The notes under the pieces were generated by a model that saw only the letters and a program-made list of their open reading frames with translations, did not search any database and was not told the DNA's origin. Position numbers and translations under genes: made by a program. 49,091 nucleotides of DNA from Ruminococcus sp. UBA7013 (GTDB lineage: Bacteria > Bacillota > Clostridia > Oscillospirales > Ruminococcaceae): NCBI GenBank assembly GCA_002449585.1, contig DJXD01000053.1:1-49091 (forward strand), given 5' to 3'. Positions 7,998 through 15,736 of this stretch are shown here, one piece after another. The stretch's first letter is position 1, and each line of letters starts with the position of its first letter.

Positions 7998-8720
7998 ATG
8001 AAAAAGATTCTATCAGCAGTATGTGCTGTTCTGATGGCATTTTCGGCAGGGGTTTCCCTCAGCACTCCAGTCAAGGCCGCAGAGACAGGCATCATGAATG
8101 AAGCGGTACAGAACCAGATCAATGAAGTAGCTGCACTAGTGAATCAGGAAAGGGCAGCACAGGGGCTCAGTGCATTAAAAATTGTCCCTGCTTTGAATCA
8201 GGCCGCAGAGATCCGTGCAGAAGAGATCAAGACGAATTTTTCACATACTCGTCCGAATGGGCAAAGCTGTGCAACCGTACTGACAGAGACAGGGATCAGC
8301 TGGCGCACGACAGGGGAAAATATTGCCTATGGATATGCTACTCCTGCTGATGTCATGAATGGCTGGATGCATTCTGACGGGCATCGGGCAAATATTTTAA
8401 ATCCGGATTTTGATTCGATTGGGATCGGCGTAGCGGATCAAAATGGGGTACTTTATTGGACGCAGGTATTTACAGGGGGAACGAATGGGACATCTGGAGA
8501 ATCTGTGACAGATCAGGATTGTCCGGGGGGCAATTGTGATGATGGATTTTCTGCCATTCGTCAGGATTGTTCCGGCGGTAATTGTAATGATGTATTATCT
8601 ATCATCAATCAGAATTGTTCCGGCGGTAATTGCAATGATGTGTTATCTATCATCAATCAGAATTGTTCCGGCGGTAACTGCAATGATGTATTATCTATGA
8701 TTTGTCAGAACTGTCAGTAA
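7998..8720 (+). CDS. Secreted CAP/SCP-domain protein with Cys-rich C-terminal repeats
   Basis: A 240-residue exported protein. Residues 1-27 form a signal peptide (MKKILSAVCAVLM, cleavage after VKA). Residues about 38-160 are a CAP (SCP/PR1) domain with the marks NQERAAQGL, FSHTRPNG, GENIAYG, GWMHSDGHRANIL and YWTQVF; the two His residues and the Glu of the CAP cavity are present. Such proteins are common in sporulating Firmicutes (YkwD-like), with unclear function. The C-terminus (residues 173-236) is four 16-residue repeats of the form Q-(D/N)-C-(P/S)-G-G-N-C-(N/D)-D, ending QNCQ. Each repeat contributes a C-x-G-G-N-C pair. GAAAGGAG precedes the ATG by six bases. The gene is bracketed by its own promoter and terminator. 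Confidence 0.9.
   Translation: MKKILSAVCAVLMAFSAGVSLSTPVKAAETGIMNEAVQNQINEVAALVNQERAAQGLSALKIVPALNQAAEIRAEEIKTNFSHTRPNGQSCATVLTETGISWRTTGENIAYGYATPADVMNGWMHSDGHRANILNPDFDSIGIGVADQNGVLYWTQVFTGGTNGTSGESVTDQDCPGGNCDDGFSAIRQDCSGGNCNDVLSIINQNCSGGNCNDVLSIINQNCSGGNCNDVLSMICQNCQ
8514..8705 (+). repeat. Four 48-bp in-frame tandem repeats
   Basis: Four consecutive 48-base units encode the C-terminal Cys-x-Gly-Gly-Asn-Cys repeats of the CAP protein. Units two to four are nearly identical at the DNA level, differing at scattered third positions, while the first has diverged, which indicates expansion by slippage or unequal crossover. Confidence 0.9.
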
Positions 8721-8728
8721 TGAAAAAC

Positions 8729-8761
8729 AAGAGTCCGTTATAAAAAGCGGACTCTTTTTTA
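8729..8761. terminator. Bidirectional terminator between the CAP gene and queH
   Basis: AAGAGTCCG (8729-8737) pairs with CGGACTCTT (8748-8756), followed by a T run on the plus strand and by TTGTTTTTC on the minus strand. It can end both converging transcripts. Confidence 0.85.
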
Positions 8762-8762
8762 T

Positions 8763-9395
8763 TTATTCTGATCCGGATTTTCTAATTTTTTCGAGCTCTC
8801 TGTTTTTCTTCGAGAACGGACAGCCGCAAAAATCCTGTCGATATAAGCAATATTCCCGTGATAATGCGATAGATCTCTGATAGCCATTTCTTTTTTTGAA
8901 ATCAGAAGGAAGCCATTGAATGCCCTGTTCTTCAGCAATCGCAAAGCCGGCAGTATTGATAAAAGGCGCATCTTTATGGGGGCTAAGTGTCAGCGTAGAT
9001 GCAAAATAATCAATATTCATATTTCTGGCCTGTTCGGCAGTCTGGCGCAATCGCAGAGCAATGCATTTTTGACAGCGTTTCCCTCGTTCTGGCTCATCCG
9101 CCATTGCTTCCGCAAAGGAAAGAAATCGTTCCGGATCATAGATTCCTTCTATGATTTCGATTTTTTGGGATAATGGCAATGATTCCGTCAGCCGATGCAG
9201 TTCGGCTAAGCGATGTTGATATTCAGATTCTGGGAGAATATTCGGATTGTAGAAATAAATGATAATTTCAGCCTGTCCATCGAGACGCTCTAAAACGGCA
9301 CTGGAACAGGGCGCACAACATGCATGTAATAATACAGAAGGTTTTTCTTTTGCAAGAATCTCCTGCATTTGAAGATCATAATTAGGCTTCTGCAT
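8763..9395 (-). CDS. queH: Epoxyqueuosine reductase QueH
   Basis: QueH catalyses the last step of queuosine tRNA modification, reducing epoxyqueuosine to queuosine in tRNAs with GUN anticodons; it is the non-homologous substitute for QueG. The 210-residue protein has the conserved cysteine sets of the family: C26-C27-x-x-C30 in LLHACCAPC, RCQKC near residue 112, and C190-x-C192 in RQDFCGCPFS. YFYNPNI, SPHKD and PSDFKKRNGY are further family marks. A Shine-Dalgarno AGGAGG lies upstream of the ATG and inside the end of the amidase gene, so the two genes overlap by 14 bases and are cotranscribed. No other queuosine gene is in the window. Confidence 0.93.
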   Translation of the reverse strand: MQKPNYDLQMQEILAKEKPSVLLHACCAPCSSAVLERLDGQAEIIIYFYNPNILPESEYQHRLAELHRLTESLPLSQKIEIIEGIYDPERFLSFAEAMADEPERGKRCQKCIALRLRQTAEQARNMNIDYFASTLTLSPHKDAPFINTAGFAIAEEQGIQWLPSDFKKRNGYQRSIALSREYCLYRQDFCGCPFSKKNRELEKIRKSGSE

Positions 9396-10212
9396 CGTCT
9401 ATGCCCTCCTGTTCGGGATAAGTTGGCTCTAAAATGGGCTCTCCGGTGGCTTCGGGGATCAGACCATATTCTTTATTTTTGAGATAGGCAACAATGCCAT
9501 CAGAAACGGCCTGTGCAATTTCCTCGACATGATTCAGAATCCATCTTGATGTAGCAATATTATCATGGAATTCTACTTCCAGAAAGCACACAGCACTGGT
9601 ATTATTATTGATTTCATACAGATCACGCTGATATTGATTTTTGATTCCTCGGCCATCATTGGGGCTTAATGCCGCCACACGGTTATAAATGCTTTCAGAT
9701 AATGCCAAAGAGCCGGGGATATCTTCATTATAAAAGCATTCTGTTCCTTTTCCGCCGCCTTCTACGCCGCTGGAATTGCTATGCAGGGTGACATATGCGC
9801 CGCATTTGAGATGATTACCCTGTTTGATTTTAGCAATAGGGCTATCATCTTCTCCGCAGATATAGACAACATAGCCTGCATCTTCTACGAGGGTTTTGAC
9901 ACGGCGGCCAATCTGCCACATCGCATTTTCTTCACTGATGGATTTATCACAGGCATAAAGATTTTCTTCCTGTGTGGAGGGGCTGAGAAATACAGCCAGA
10001 GAGTTGTCAATAGGTTCTGTTGGGGGGACAGTTTCGGGCGGAAGGGTTTCCTGATTATCAACAGTTTGCGCATCAGGATCTAAATGTTTTGTGCAGGAGC
10101 TAATGCCGGAAATCATCAGGGCAAAGATCAAGATCAGGACAGCCGCCGCACCTGCAATGCGATCCCAGCGAGCTCTTTTTTTTAGATCTTCCCATGTTTC
10201 TTTATTTGCCAT
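9382..10212 (-). CDS. Membrane-anchored N-acetylmuramoyl-L-alanine amidase (Amidase_3 fold)
   Basis: A 276-residue protein with one N-terminal membrane segment (about 20-40, AAAVLILIFALMISGIS), a Pro/Thr-rich linker, and an Amidase_3-like domain from about residue 72. The second zinc histidine is visible in VTLHSNSS and the catalytic glutamate in CFLEVEFHDN. The usual first motif (GHGG) is replaced by FLSPSTQEENLYA, a variant I associate with some clostridial and phage amidases, so the zinc site may be altered. The expected role is cleaving the bond between MurNAc and the stem peptide outside the membrane. GAGGTG stands before the ATG; the promoter is at 10249-10277, and queH follows in the same transcript. 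Confidence 0.8.
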   Translation of the reverse strand: MANKETWEDLKKRARWDRIAGAAAVLILIFALMISGISSCTKHLDPDAQTVDNQETLPPETVPPTEPIDNSLAVFLSPSTQEENLYACDKSISEENAMWQIGRRVKTLVEDAGYVVYICGEDDSPIAKIKQGNHLKCGAYVTLHSNSSGVEGGGKGTECFYNEDIPGSLALSESIYNRVAALSPNDGRGIKNQYQRDLYEINNNTSAVCFLEVEFHDNIATSRWILNHVEEIAQAVSDGIVAYLKNKEYGLIPEATGEPILEPTYPEQEGIDDAEA

Positions 10213-10248
10213 AATTCACCTCATTTTTGATTTATAAGATTTATGATA

Positions 10249-10277
10249 ATTATACAGCAGATTAGAAAAAAAGTCAA
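10249..10277 (-). promoter_or_regulatory. Promoter of the amidase-queH unit
   Basis: On the minus strand TTGACT (10277-10272), a 17-base spacer and TATAAT (10254-10249). It lies 37 bases before the amidase start codon. Confidence 0.85.
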
Positions 10278-10294
10278 CCATTTTGAGAGAGGGA

Positions 10295-11122
10295 TTATTT
10301 CCCGGTATGCATTGCCTGATAGATTTGATTTTTAGATAAGCCGGATTCTTTAGCGGCAAGCTTTGCAGCGGCAGAAGGGGAGAGACCTTGCGAAAGATAA
10401 GATTCTGCTAGAGAAATGGCATCATGCAAAGTAAAAGCGGCTTCTGTGGCGGTGATGCCATCCAGCACAAGAACAAATTCACCCCGTGGATCATGAAGTT
10501 GATAATATTGAACGGCTTCCGCAAGGGTCATGCGGAGGACTTCCTCATGAATCTTAGTTAATTCACGGCAGAGAGAAAGCATTCTGTTTGGCGTCATGGC
10601 GGCGAGATCGGAAAGGGTTTTTTTTAATTTATGAGGTGCTTCATAGAGGACAGCTGTCCGGGGTTCATTGGCTAATGATTGGAGCATTGTGGTTCGGGGT
10701 TTTTTATCTACGGGCAGGAAGCCATAAAAAGTAAATTGGCTTGTACTGCCGCCGCATATGGATAATGCAGTGATTACAGCACTTGCACCCGGTACGGATT
10801 GTACAGGCAGATGATTTTCATGACACAGCCTGACCAGAATTTCCCCCGGATCGGAAATGCATGGCATACCGGCATCTGTCACGACAGCGCAATTTTCCCC
10901 GGCTTTGATGCGATCTATGATATGTGTGATGATAGACATATCACTATGTTCATGATAGCTGACTAATTCTGTTTTAATTTCAAAATGCGTGAGTAATTTT
11001 CGGGTAACACGGGTATCTTCGGCGGCAATGAAATCAACTTCTTTGAGAATTCTGAGCTGTCTGAGGGTAATATCTTCTAAATTGCCGATTGGCGTTCCTG
11101 TGACATATAAAATTCCGGTCAT
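10295..11122 (-). CDS. rsmI: 16S rRNA (cytidine-1402-2'-O)-methyltransferase RsmI
   Basis: This SAM-dependent tetrapyrrole-methylase-fold enzyme methylates C1402 in the ribosomal P site. The 275-residue protein has the family marks LYVTGTPIGNLEDIT at the N-terminus, AAEDTR, and VVTDAGMPCISDPGE, with the C-terminal ALCREL-type region seen as SLCRELTKIHEE. Two ATGs are possible at 11128 and 11122. The second fits better because AGAAAGGA is eight bases upstream of it but only two from the first. It starts two bases after the stop of the upstream methyltransferase, an arrangement like yabB-yabC of Bacillus subtilis. Confidence 0.95.
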   Translation of the reverse strand: MTGILYVTGTPIGNLEDITLRQLRILKEVDFIAAEDTRVTRKLLTHFEIKTELVSYHEHSDMSIITHIIDRIKAGENCAVVTDAGMPCISDPGEILVRLCHENHLPVQSVPGASAVITALSICGGSTSQFTFYGFLPVDKKPRTTMLQSLANEPRTAVLYEAPHKLKKTLSDLAAMTPNRMLSLCRELTKIHEEVLRMTLAEAVQYYQLHDPRGEFVLVLDGITATEAAFTLHDAISLAESYLSQGLSPSAAAKLAAKESGLSKNQIYQAMHTGK

Positions 11123-11124
11123 GA

Positions 11125-11829
11125 TCATGTTCCTTTCTGATATAAAGCTTCGGCCTGTGGGGTGAGTGTTCCGTTTTCATACATGATAAAAGGCTTTTCC
11201 ATCTGAAGAAATTTTTTTGCACCTTTTTTGCCTTCGAGCAGGAAGAGCCAAGGCATATCATAAGCTGTCCGGGAAACAAATTGCAGGCGTTTCGGTTCTG
11301 TATTGGCCTGACGCATGGCGCAGATATAATCCGGCAGGCGTTCAGGCTTTCCGCATACGCACAGCCGGCCGCCGAAATTTAATAATCGGGATGCTGTTGT
11401 GCATACATCTTCGGGGGTGCAGTATACGCCATGACGGGCGATTCTTTGGGCTTCTGTTTCTGATTCATAGCCTGATCCGCATGGCTGATAGGGGGGATTG
11501 CAGATGATTAAATCAAAAAATTTTTCATGATGAAATTGTTTAAAATCCATACAAATGGGTATAATATTTTCAGCATGGCTTAATTGCATTCCAGCGCAGA
11601 GCTGATCAATGGCTTGTTGCTGGATGTCAATGGCATAGATTAATTTAGGCGGGCGTGCTTTTTGCATCAGCAGGGGGATGATGCCGCATCCCGTGCCGAA
11701 TTCACAGACAAGATCTTTTTGCTTATAATTTGAAAATTGGGTGAGCAGAAAGGCATCTGTGCCGAAGCCATGCGCTTTGGAAGTGCATACATAAATAGAA
11801 TCCCCGATGGGTTCAGTATTAAAATTCAT
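11125..11829 (-). CDS. trmN6: TrmN6/YfiC-type N6-adenine methyltransferase
   Basis: A SAM-dependent methyltransferase expected to modify A37 of tRNA-Val, or a related RNA target. The 234-residue protein has the SAM-binding motif CEFGTGCGIIPLL and the catalytic LIICNPPYQP motif of N6-adenine methyltransferases. HGFGTDAFLL near the start is typical of the YabB/TrmN6 group. The open frame begins upstream at 11907, but the ATG at 11829 has a strong GGAGGAA eight bases before it and gives the family N-terminus, so I use that. It lies directly before rsmI, the conserved Firmicutes pairing. A hairpin at 11851-11874 lies between it and the LRR gene. Confidence 0.88.
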   Translation of the reverse strand: MNFNTEPIGDSIYVCTSKAHGFGTDAFLLTQFSNYKQKDLVCEFGTGCGIIPLLMQKARPPKLIYAIDIQQQAIDQLCAGMQLSHAENIIPICMDFKQFHHEKFFDLIICNPPYQPCGSGYESETEAQRIARHGVYCTPEDVCTTASRLLNFGGRLCVCGKPERLPDYICAMRQANTEPKRLQFVSRTAYDMPWLFLLEGKKGAKKFLQMEKPFIMYENGTLTPQAEALYQKGT

Positions 11830-11850
11830 AAGAGTTCCTCCGGACACAAA

Positions 11851-11874
11851 GAAGCCGCCGCAATGGGCAGCTTC
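11851..11874 (-). terminator. Probable terminator after the LRR gene
   Basis: On the minus strand GAAGCTGCC, loop CATTGC, GGCGGCTTC (nine pairs with one G-U) is followed by TTTGTG. The T tract is short, so read-through into trmN6-rsmI is possible; no separate promoter is visible for them. Confidence 0.55.
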
Positions 11875-11884
11875 ATGCGTATTT

Positions 11885-13780
11885 TTAAGAATTGGCGATA
11901 GTTTCAATAGGATCTGTTTCGGGTGCAGGTGCTTCTGATGCAGGTGGTTCTGTTGTTTCTTCCGGCGTATCTTCTGTAGGAATTTGTTCCGGTTCAGTGG
12001 GAATGATAGCAGTCTCTCTTTCGGTCATAACCTGTTTTTTCAGGAGAATCCAGTCATAAATATTGACGATGCCATCATTATTAATATCATTTTTCTGGAA
12101 GGCTTCTTCTGATGCAAATTGTACCTGACCATGCAGATATTTAGACATGTCTTTGACTCTCTGTTCCAGTACAGCAAGATCTTCTTTCGGTGTCTGATTG
12201 GGATCTTCGCCATTCAGAGTGATTTCATTCGTCTTGCAATAATCCTGAACAGCCGGAGATTCGCTGATGATATTCACTGTGCCTGTTGTTTCCGGGATTA
12301 CGCCCTCACCATAGCCAATGGCATACTCATCAACAAATTCCACACTTTCGGGGAGATTGACTTCTGTCAGGGAATCACATGCGGCCAAAGCATATTTATC
12401 TACTGTGGTAACAGTTGGGGGAATTTCTAAATTTTCAAGTGAGGTACATCTGTATAATACATGATTGCTCAGATTTTCAAGATCCTGAGGAAGTTTCAGC
12501 TCGGTAAGGGTTGTACATCCGGCAAAGCACCAGATACCAAGCTTTTTCATGCTACCCTCGAAAACAGCGGATTTCAGATTTTCACAGCCATAAAAAGCAT
12601 AGCTATCTACTTTTTGCATAGAAGCAGGGAAGGTAATATTTTCCAGTGCTTTGCAGTCATAGAAGGCATAAACCCCGATGGTTTCCAATGCTGGTGGCAG
12701 TGTAATGCTGTTGAGAGATTGGCATTTTGCAAATGTATATTCTTCAATTTCTTTGATATTTTCAGGGATTGTGATAGTTTCCAATGATTCACAGCCATAG
12801 AAAGCATAATTCTGGAGTTTTGTCAGATTCGCAGGAAGAGCGATCTGCTTCAGGCTGATGCAGTTTGTAAATGCGCCTTTGTGAATTCTTTCGACGCTTT
12901 CCGGAATGATGACTGTTTCCAGTGCATAGCAATCCTGAAATGTATTGCTCTGAATGATGGTAGCCCCTGCCGGGAAAGTGACGCTTTTCAGATTTTTGCA
13001 GTTTGTAAATGCGCCTACGCCGACTTTTTGAACAGTATCCGGAATAACGATTTCTTCAAGACCGGAAATAGAGAATGCACCATCTCGAATGGTTTCCACA
13101 CTAGAAGGGATATTTACTGTTTTCAGACTGCCGCAATAATAGGCGATTTTATCACCAATTGTCTTAACGCCTTCTTCAAATGTCAGGGTTTGCAGATTGG
13201 CACAGGTAGAGAAGACATAAGTTCCCGTGCTGGTGACACTGCCGGGAATAGTGACATCTGTCAGACTATTGCAGAATGCAAATGCTTCTGTTCCGATTCG
13301 TGTCAGAGTAGAAGGAAGATGAATCTCTTTCAATGCCTGACAGGAGGTGAATGCATTATCACCGATGGTTTCCACATTGGCCATTCCAGTGATTTCTTCC
13401 AGCTGATCACAGTTACAGAATGCATAAGTACCGATTTTCTTGACAGTATCAGGGATGAATACTTTTTTCATTTTGCATCCCTGGAAAGATTCGCCATACA
13501 GTACCTGCACAGGATAATCATTATCACCATCATTGAAGCTTTCCGGAATCACAACTTCCTCTGCATCCGGATTATTAAAACTGATGATCTGGACATAGCC
13601 TAATGATACATACTGAATTGTGAAATCACCAATATCATAATATTTCTTGATATTCCAATTGGAATCCACAGCATGCGCTGTGATGGAGCTGATCACGCCG
13701 GTTTCCTGCAATACAGGCGCACCAGCGGCGAATACGAGCATGAATGCAAGCGCACCTGCTGCGATTCTGTTTTTTCTCAT
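11885..13780 (-). CDS. Secreted BspA-type leucine-rich-repeat protein with a dockerin-like half
   Basis: A 631-residue exported protein. Residues 1-38 form a signal peptide ending in AHA. Residues about 80-500 contain many BspA-type (LRR_5) repeats of about 23 residues with the pattern I-P-x-(T/S)-V-x-x-I-x-x-x-A-F-x-x-C. Near residue 565 the segment DINNDGIVNIYD has calcium-loop ligands spaced as in a type I dockerin, followed by WILLKKQVM. The preceding segment (about 525-560) could be a degenerate first dockerin half lacking its own loop. A Pro/Thr/Glu-rich tail follows. BspA-type proteins are usually surface adhesins; the dockerin-like part suggests attachment to a cohesin. The promoter is at 13852-13881. 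No catalytic domain is visible. Confidence 0.85.
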   Translation of the reverse strand: MRKNRIAAGALAFMLVFAAGAPVLQETGVISSITAHAVDSNWNIKKYYDIGDFTIQYVSLGYVQIISFNNPDAEEVVIPESFNDGDNDYPVQVLYGESFQGCKMKKVFIPDTVKKIGTYAFCNCDQLEEITGMANVETIGDNAFTSCQALKEIHLPSTLTRIGTEAFAFCNSLTDVTIPGSVTSTGTYVFSTCANLQTLTFEEGVKTIGDKIAYYCGSLKTVNIPSSVETIRDGAFSISGLEEIVIPDTVQKVGVGAFTNCKNLKSVTFPAGATIIQSNTFQDCYALETVIIPESVERIHKGAFTNCISLKQIALPANLTKLQNYAFYGCESLETITIPENIKEIEEYTFAKCQSLNSITLPPALETIGVYAFYDCKALENITFPASMQKVDSYAFYGCENLKSAVFEGSMKKLGIWCFAGCTTLTELKLPQDLENLSNHVLYRCTSLENLEIPPTVTTVDKYALAACDSLTEVNLPESVEFVDEYAIGYGEGVIPETTGTVNIISESPAVQDYCKTNEITLNGEDPNQTPKEDLAVLEQRVKDMSKYLHGQVQFASEEAFQKNDINNDGIVNIYDWILLKKQVMTERETAIIPTEPEQIPTEDTPEETTEPPASEAPAPETDPIETIANS

Positions 13781-13851
13781 AATAAAAACCTGCCTCTCAT
13801 GGAGATAAAATATTCAGATTTGCCCCTCTGCAAATTCATGAATCTGATTTT

Positions 13852-13881
13852 ATTATACATGATTTTATACAGATTTGTCAA
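13852..13881 (-). promoter_or_regulatory. Promoter of the LRR-dockerin gene
   Basis: On the minus strand TTGACA (13881-13876), 18-base spacer, TATAAT (13857-13852). The predicted leader is about 65 bases and contains a TTTGC/GCAAA hairpin. Confidence 0.8.
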
Positions 13882-13898
13882 GCGTTTTTGTACTTTTT

Positions 13899-14387
13899 TT
13901 ATTCATCATTTAAAATTTTGGGTGCTTCGTCATTTTCTTCGGAAATTTCTGCCTGGTGTCTGTGCAGTCTGTAGACGGATAAAATCACAAGCAAGACAGC
14001 AGGTAATAAAATCGGCATGAGCCGTTCTTGATATAATTCACTCACAGGACGGAGATCTTCACCAATTCCGGAAAAATGCTGATCTGCATAAATGCTGAAT
14101 TGATGCAGAATGATCATGCAGGAAATCGCTCCTATGATGCTGGTTATTATAGATAAAATTAGAAAAATAGAATGCTTCCAGCCAAGAAAATAAAAAAGCA
14201 GACTGATCAGAATGAAAATGCCCCCTGCCATCATCCAGAAACTATAAGCATGAAACTGCGCCGGATAATGGCCTTTCTCTGCCTGATCTTTCCAGCCAAG
14301 TGCAGATAGCACAGCCATCATTCCCGGATAGATCAAGGCGGATAACAAAAGCAGAAGATGAAGAAAAATTTTCATGATTTTCTGCAT
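13899..14387 (-). CDS. Small four-helix membrane protein of unknown function
   Basis: I do not recognise this 162-residue protein. It has four hydrophobic segments (about 5-27, 48-65, 72-95 and 126-143), a periplasm-type loop between helices three and four, and a charged acidic C-terminus (EENDEAPK). The open frame starts far upstream, through the spoIVB promoter region, but the ATG at 14387 has AAGGGG eight bases before it and begins directly with MQKIMKIF and a membrane helix, so it is the likely start. It is divergent from spoIVB with 99 bases between starts, which may point to a sporulation or envelope role, but that is only context. Confidence 0.7.
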   Translation of the reverse strand: MQKIMKIFLHLLLLLSALIYPGMMAVLSALGWKDQAEKGHYPAQFHAYSFWMMAGGIFILISLLFYFLGWKHSIFLILSIITSIIGAISCMIILHQFSIYADQHFSGIGEDLRPVSELYQERLMPILLPAVLLVILSVYRLHRHQAEISEENDEAPKILNDE

Positions 14388-14414
14388 AAAATAGCCCCTT
14401 CCTGTTATTTTCTC

Positions 14415-14444
14415 TGATAATTGACCGGCTTTGTGGTCATGATA
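14415..14444 (+). promoter_or_regulatory. Candidate forespore (sigma-G/F-type) promoter for spoIVB
   Basis: TGATAA (14415-14420), 17 bases, CATGATA (14438-14444) resembles the sigma-G pattern (TGAATA ... CATACTA in Bacillus). TTGACC (14421-14426) with TAATAA (14443-14448) could instead be read as a weak sigma-A promoter. The assignment rests on spoIVB being a forespore gene in Bacillus. Confidence 0.4.
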
Positions 14445-14486
14445 ATAACGTGCTTTATAGCACAGAAAGCAGGTGATTTTTTGAAA

Positions 14487-15674
14487 ATGCACAGAATCAG
14501 AACCGCTTTGACAGCCCTCGCTGGATTGCTCTGTCTGTATCCTGTAGGGAGCGCATTGTATTATGCTGGTCATCTGGCAGATTCTTATTATATCCGGCAG
14601 GGGGAACAGCTGGAGCTTGCCGCTGGAATGACCGCTGCTCCCGTGAGAAAAACGACCCCCGCCGCTCTCATGTCTTCGGATAAGCCTGAACAGATACAGC
14701 TCCGTATGTTTGGCATTGTTCCCGTCAAACAGGTGGCATTGCAGACAACAGAGGAAGTCATGCTTGTGCCCTGCGGTCAGCCCTTCGGGGTGCGGATGCT
14801 TATGGATGGAATCATGGTGATTGGCTTCGGAGAAGTCGCCGCTTCTTCCGGCGGATGCTGTCCTGCATCAGATGCTGGTATTCAGACAGGGGATATTATT
14901 CAAGCGATTAATCAGCAAGAAATTTCCTGTACGAATGATTTTAAAACAGCTGTTGCAGAATCTGACGGACAGGCTATAGATTTGACCATCTGCCGTGATG
15001 GAATGGAAATAGAATTAGAATTAAAGCCGGAATATTCTATTCTGGAACATTGCTGGCAGTCTGGTGTATGGGTGCGTGATAGTACGGCAGGCATTGGCAC
15101 AATGACGTATTATGACCCCTCAGATGGCAGTTTTGGCGGATTGGGACATCCGATCTGTGATCCTGATACTGGCGGCCTGATCCCCTTAGGAAGCGGCACA
15201 GCGGATGCTGTGACCATCAGCGGTGCAATCCCAGGGCAGCCCGGTTCACCTGGACAATTGCAGGGCTATTTTTCCGCAGGTGATCCCATAGGAACACTTG
15301 TCAGCAATACCCCCTGCGGCATTTTCGGACATCTGGAAGATGTGCCTGGAACAATGCCAGCTGTTCCTATGGGATTGAAACAGGAAATCACCCTAGGAGA
15401 TGCCTTGATTTTGACCACCGTCAGCGGCTCTGAGCCGAAAGCGTATACTGTCCGCATCACTGCACTGGATTATTCTGACAGCACGCAAAACATGATGATT
15501 GAAATTACAGATCCGGCACTGCTTGCCGATACCGGCGGCATTGTACAGGGCATGAGCGGCAGTCCGATTCTGCAAAATGGAAAATTAATCGGAGCAGTGA
15601 CACATGTATTTGTCAGTCAGCCGTCCATGGGTTATGGGATTTTTGCAGAAACGATGTATGAATCTGATCCATGA
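14487..15674 (+). CDS. spoIVB: SpoIVB serine peptidase (stage IV sporulation protein B)
   Basis: SpoIVB is made in the forespore and secreted to the intermembrane space, where it starts SpoIVFA cleavage and so activates pro-sigma-K in the mother cell. This 395-residue protein has an N-terminal membrane anchor (TALTALAGLLCLYPVGSALY), a PDZ domain (about 125-195, including GIQTGDIIQAINQQ), and the S55-type peptidase domain: GGLGHPI with the catalytic His, GSGTADAVTISG, and GMSGSPILQNGKLIGAVTH with the catalytic Ser. The open frame extends to 14421, but ATG 14487, ten bases after AGGTGA, fits best. Its presence means the organism has an engulfment-stage sporulation pathway. spo0A, its usual neighbour, is not here; an HPr gene converges on it. 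Confidence 0.95.
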   Translation: MHRIRTALTALAGLLCLYPVGSALYYAGHLADSYYIRQGEQLELAAGMTAAPVRKTTPAALMSSDKPEQIQLRMFGIVPVKQVALQTTEEVMLVPCGQPFGVRMLMDGIMVIGFGEVAASSGGCCPASDAGIQTGDIIQAINQQEISCTNDFKTAVAESDGQAIDLTICRDGMEIELELKPEYSILEHCWQSGVWVRDSTAGIGTMTYYDPSDGSFGGLGHPICDPDTGGLIPLGSGTADAVTISGAIPGQPGSPGQLQGYFSAGDPIGTLVSNTPCGIFGHLEDVPGTMPAVPMGLKQEITLGDALILTTVSGSEPKAYTVRITALDYSDSTQNMMIEITDPALLADTGGIVQGMSGSPILQNGKLIGAVTHVFVSQPSMGYGIFAETMYESDP

Positions 15675-15682
15675 TACAAAAA

Positions 15683-15710
15683 GGGCTGCCATTCCGGCAG
15701 CCCGATTTTC
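15683..15710. terminator. Bidirectional terminator between spoIVB and the first HPr gene
   Basis: GGGCTGCC (15683-15690), loop ATTCC, GGCAGCCC (15696-15703) is followed by GATTTTC on the plus strand and by TTTTTGTATC on the minus strand, so it suits both converging genes. Confidence 0.85.
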
Positions 15711-15736
15711 TGGTGATGCTGTTTGTTTCTGTGTAA

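Noticed and set aside
8514..8705. Possible CRISPR-like array (also considered at 29812-30640 and 35605-35766)
   Set aside because: All three repeat runs are in frame within clear genes, have no unique spacers and no cas genes nearby.
12881..13603. 240-codon plus-strand frame opposite the LRR gene
   Set aside because: Phe/Cys-rich mirror of the LRR repeats; no start site and antisense to a gene with promoter, signal peptide and terminator.
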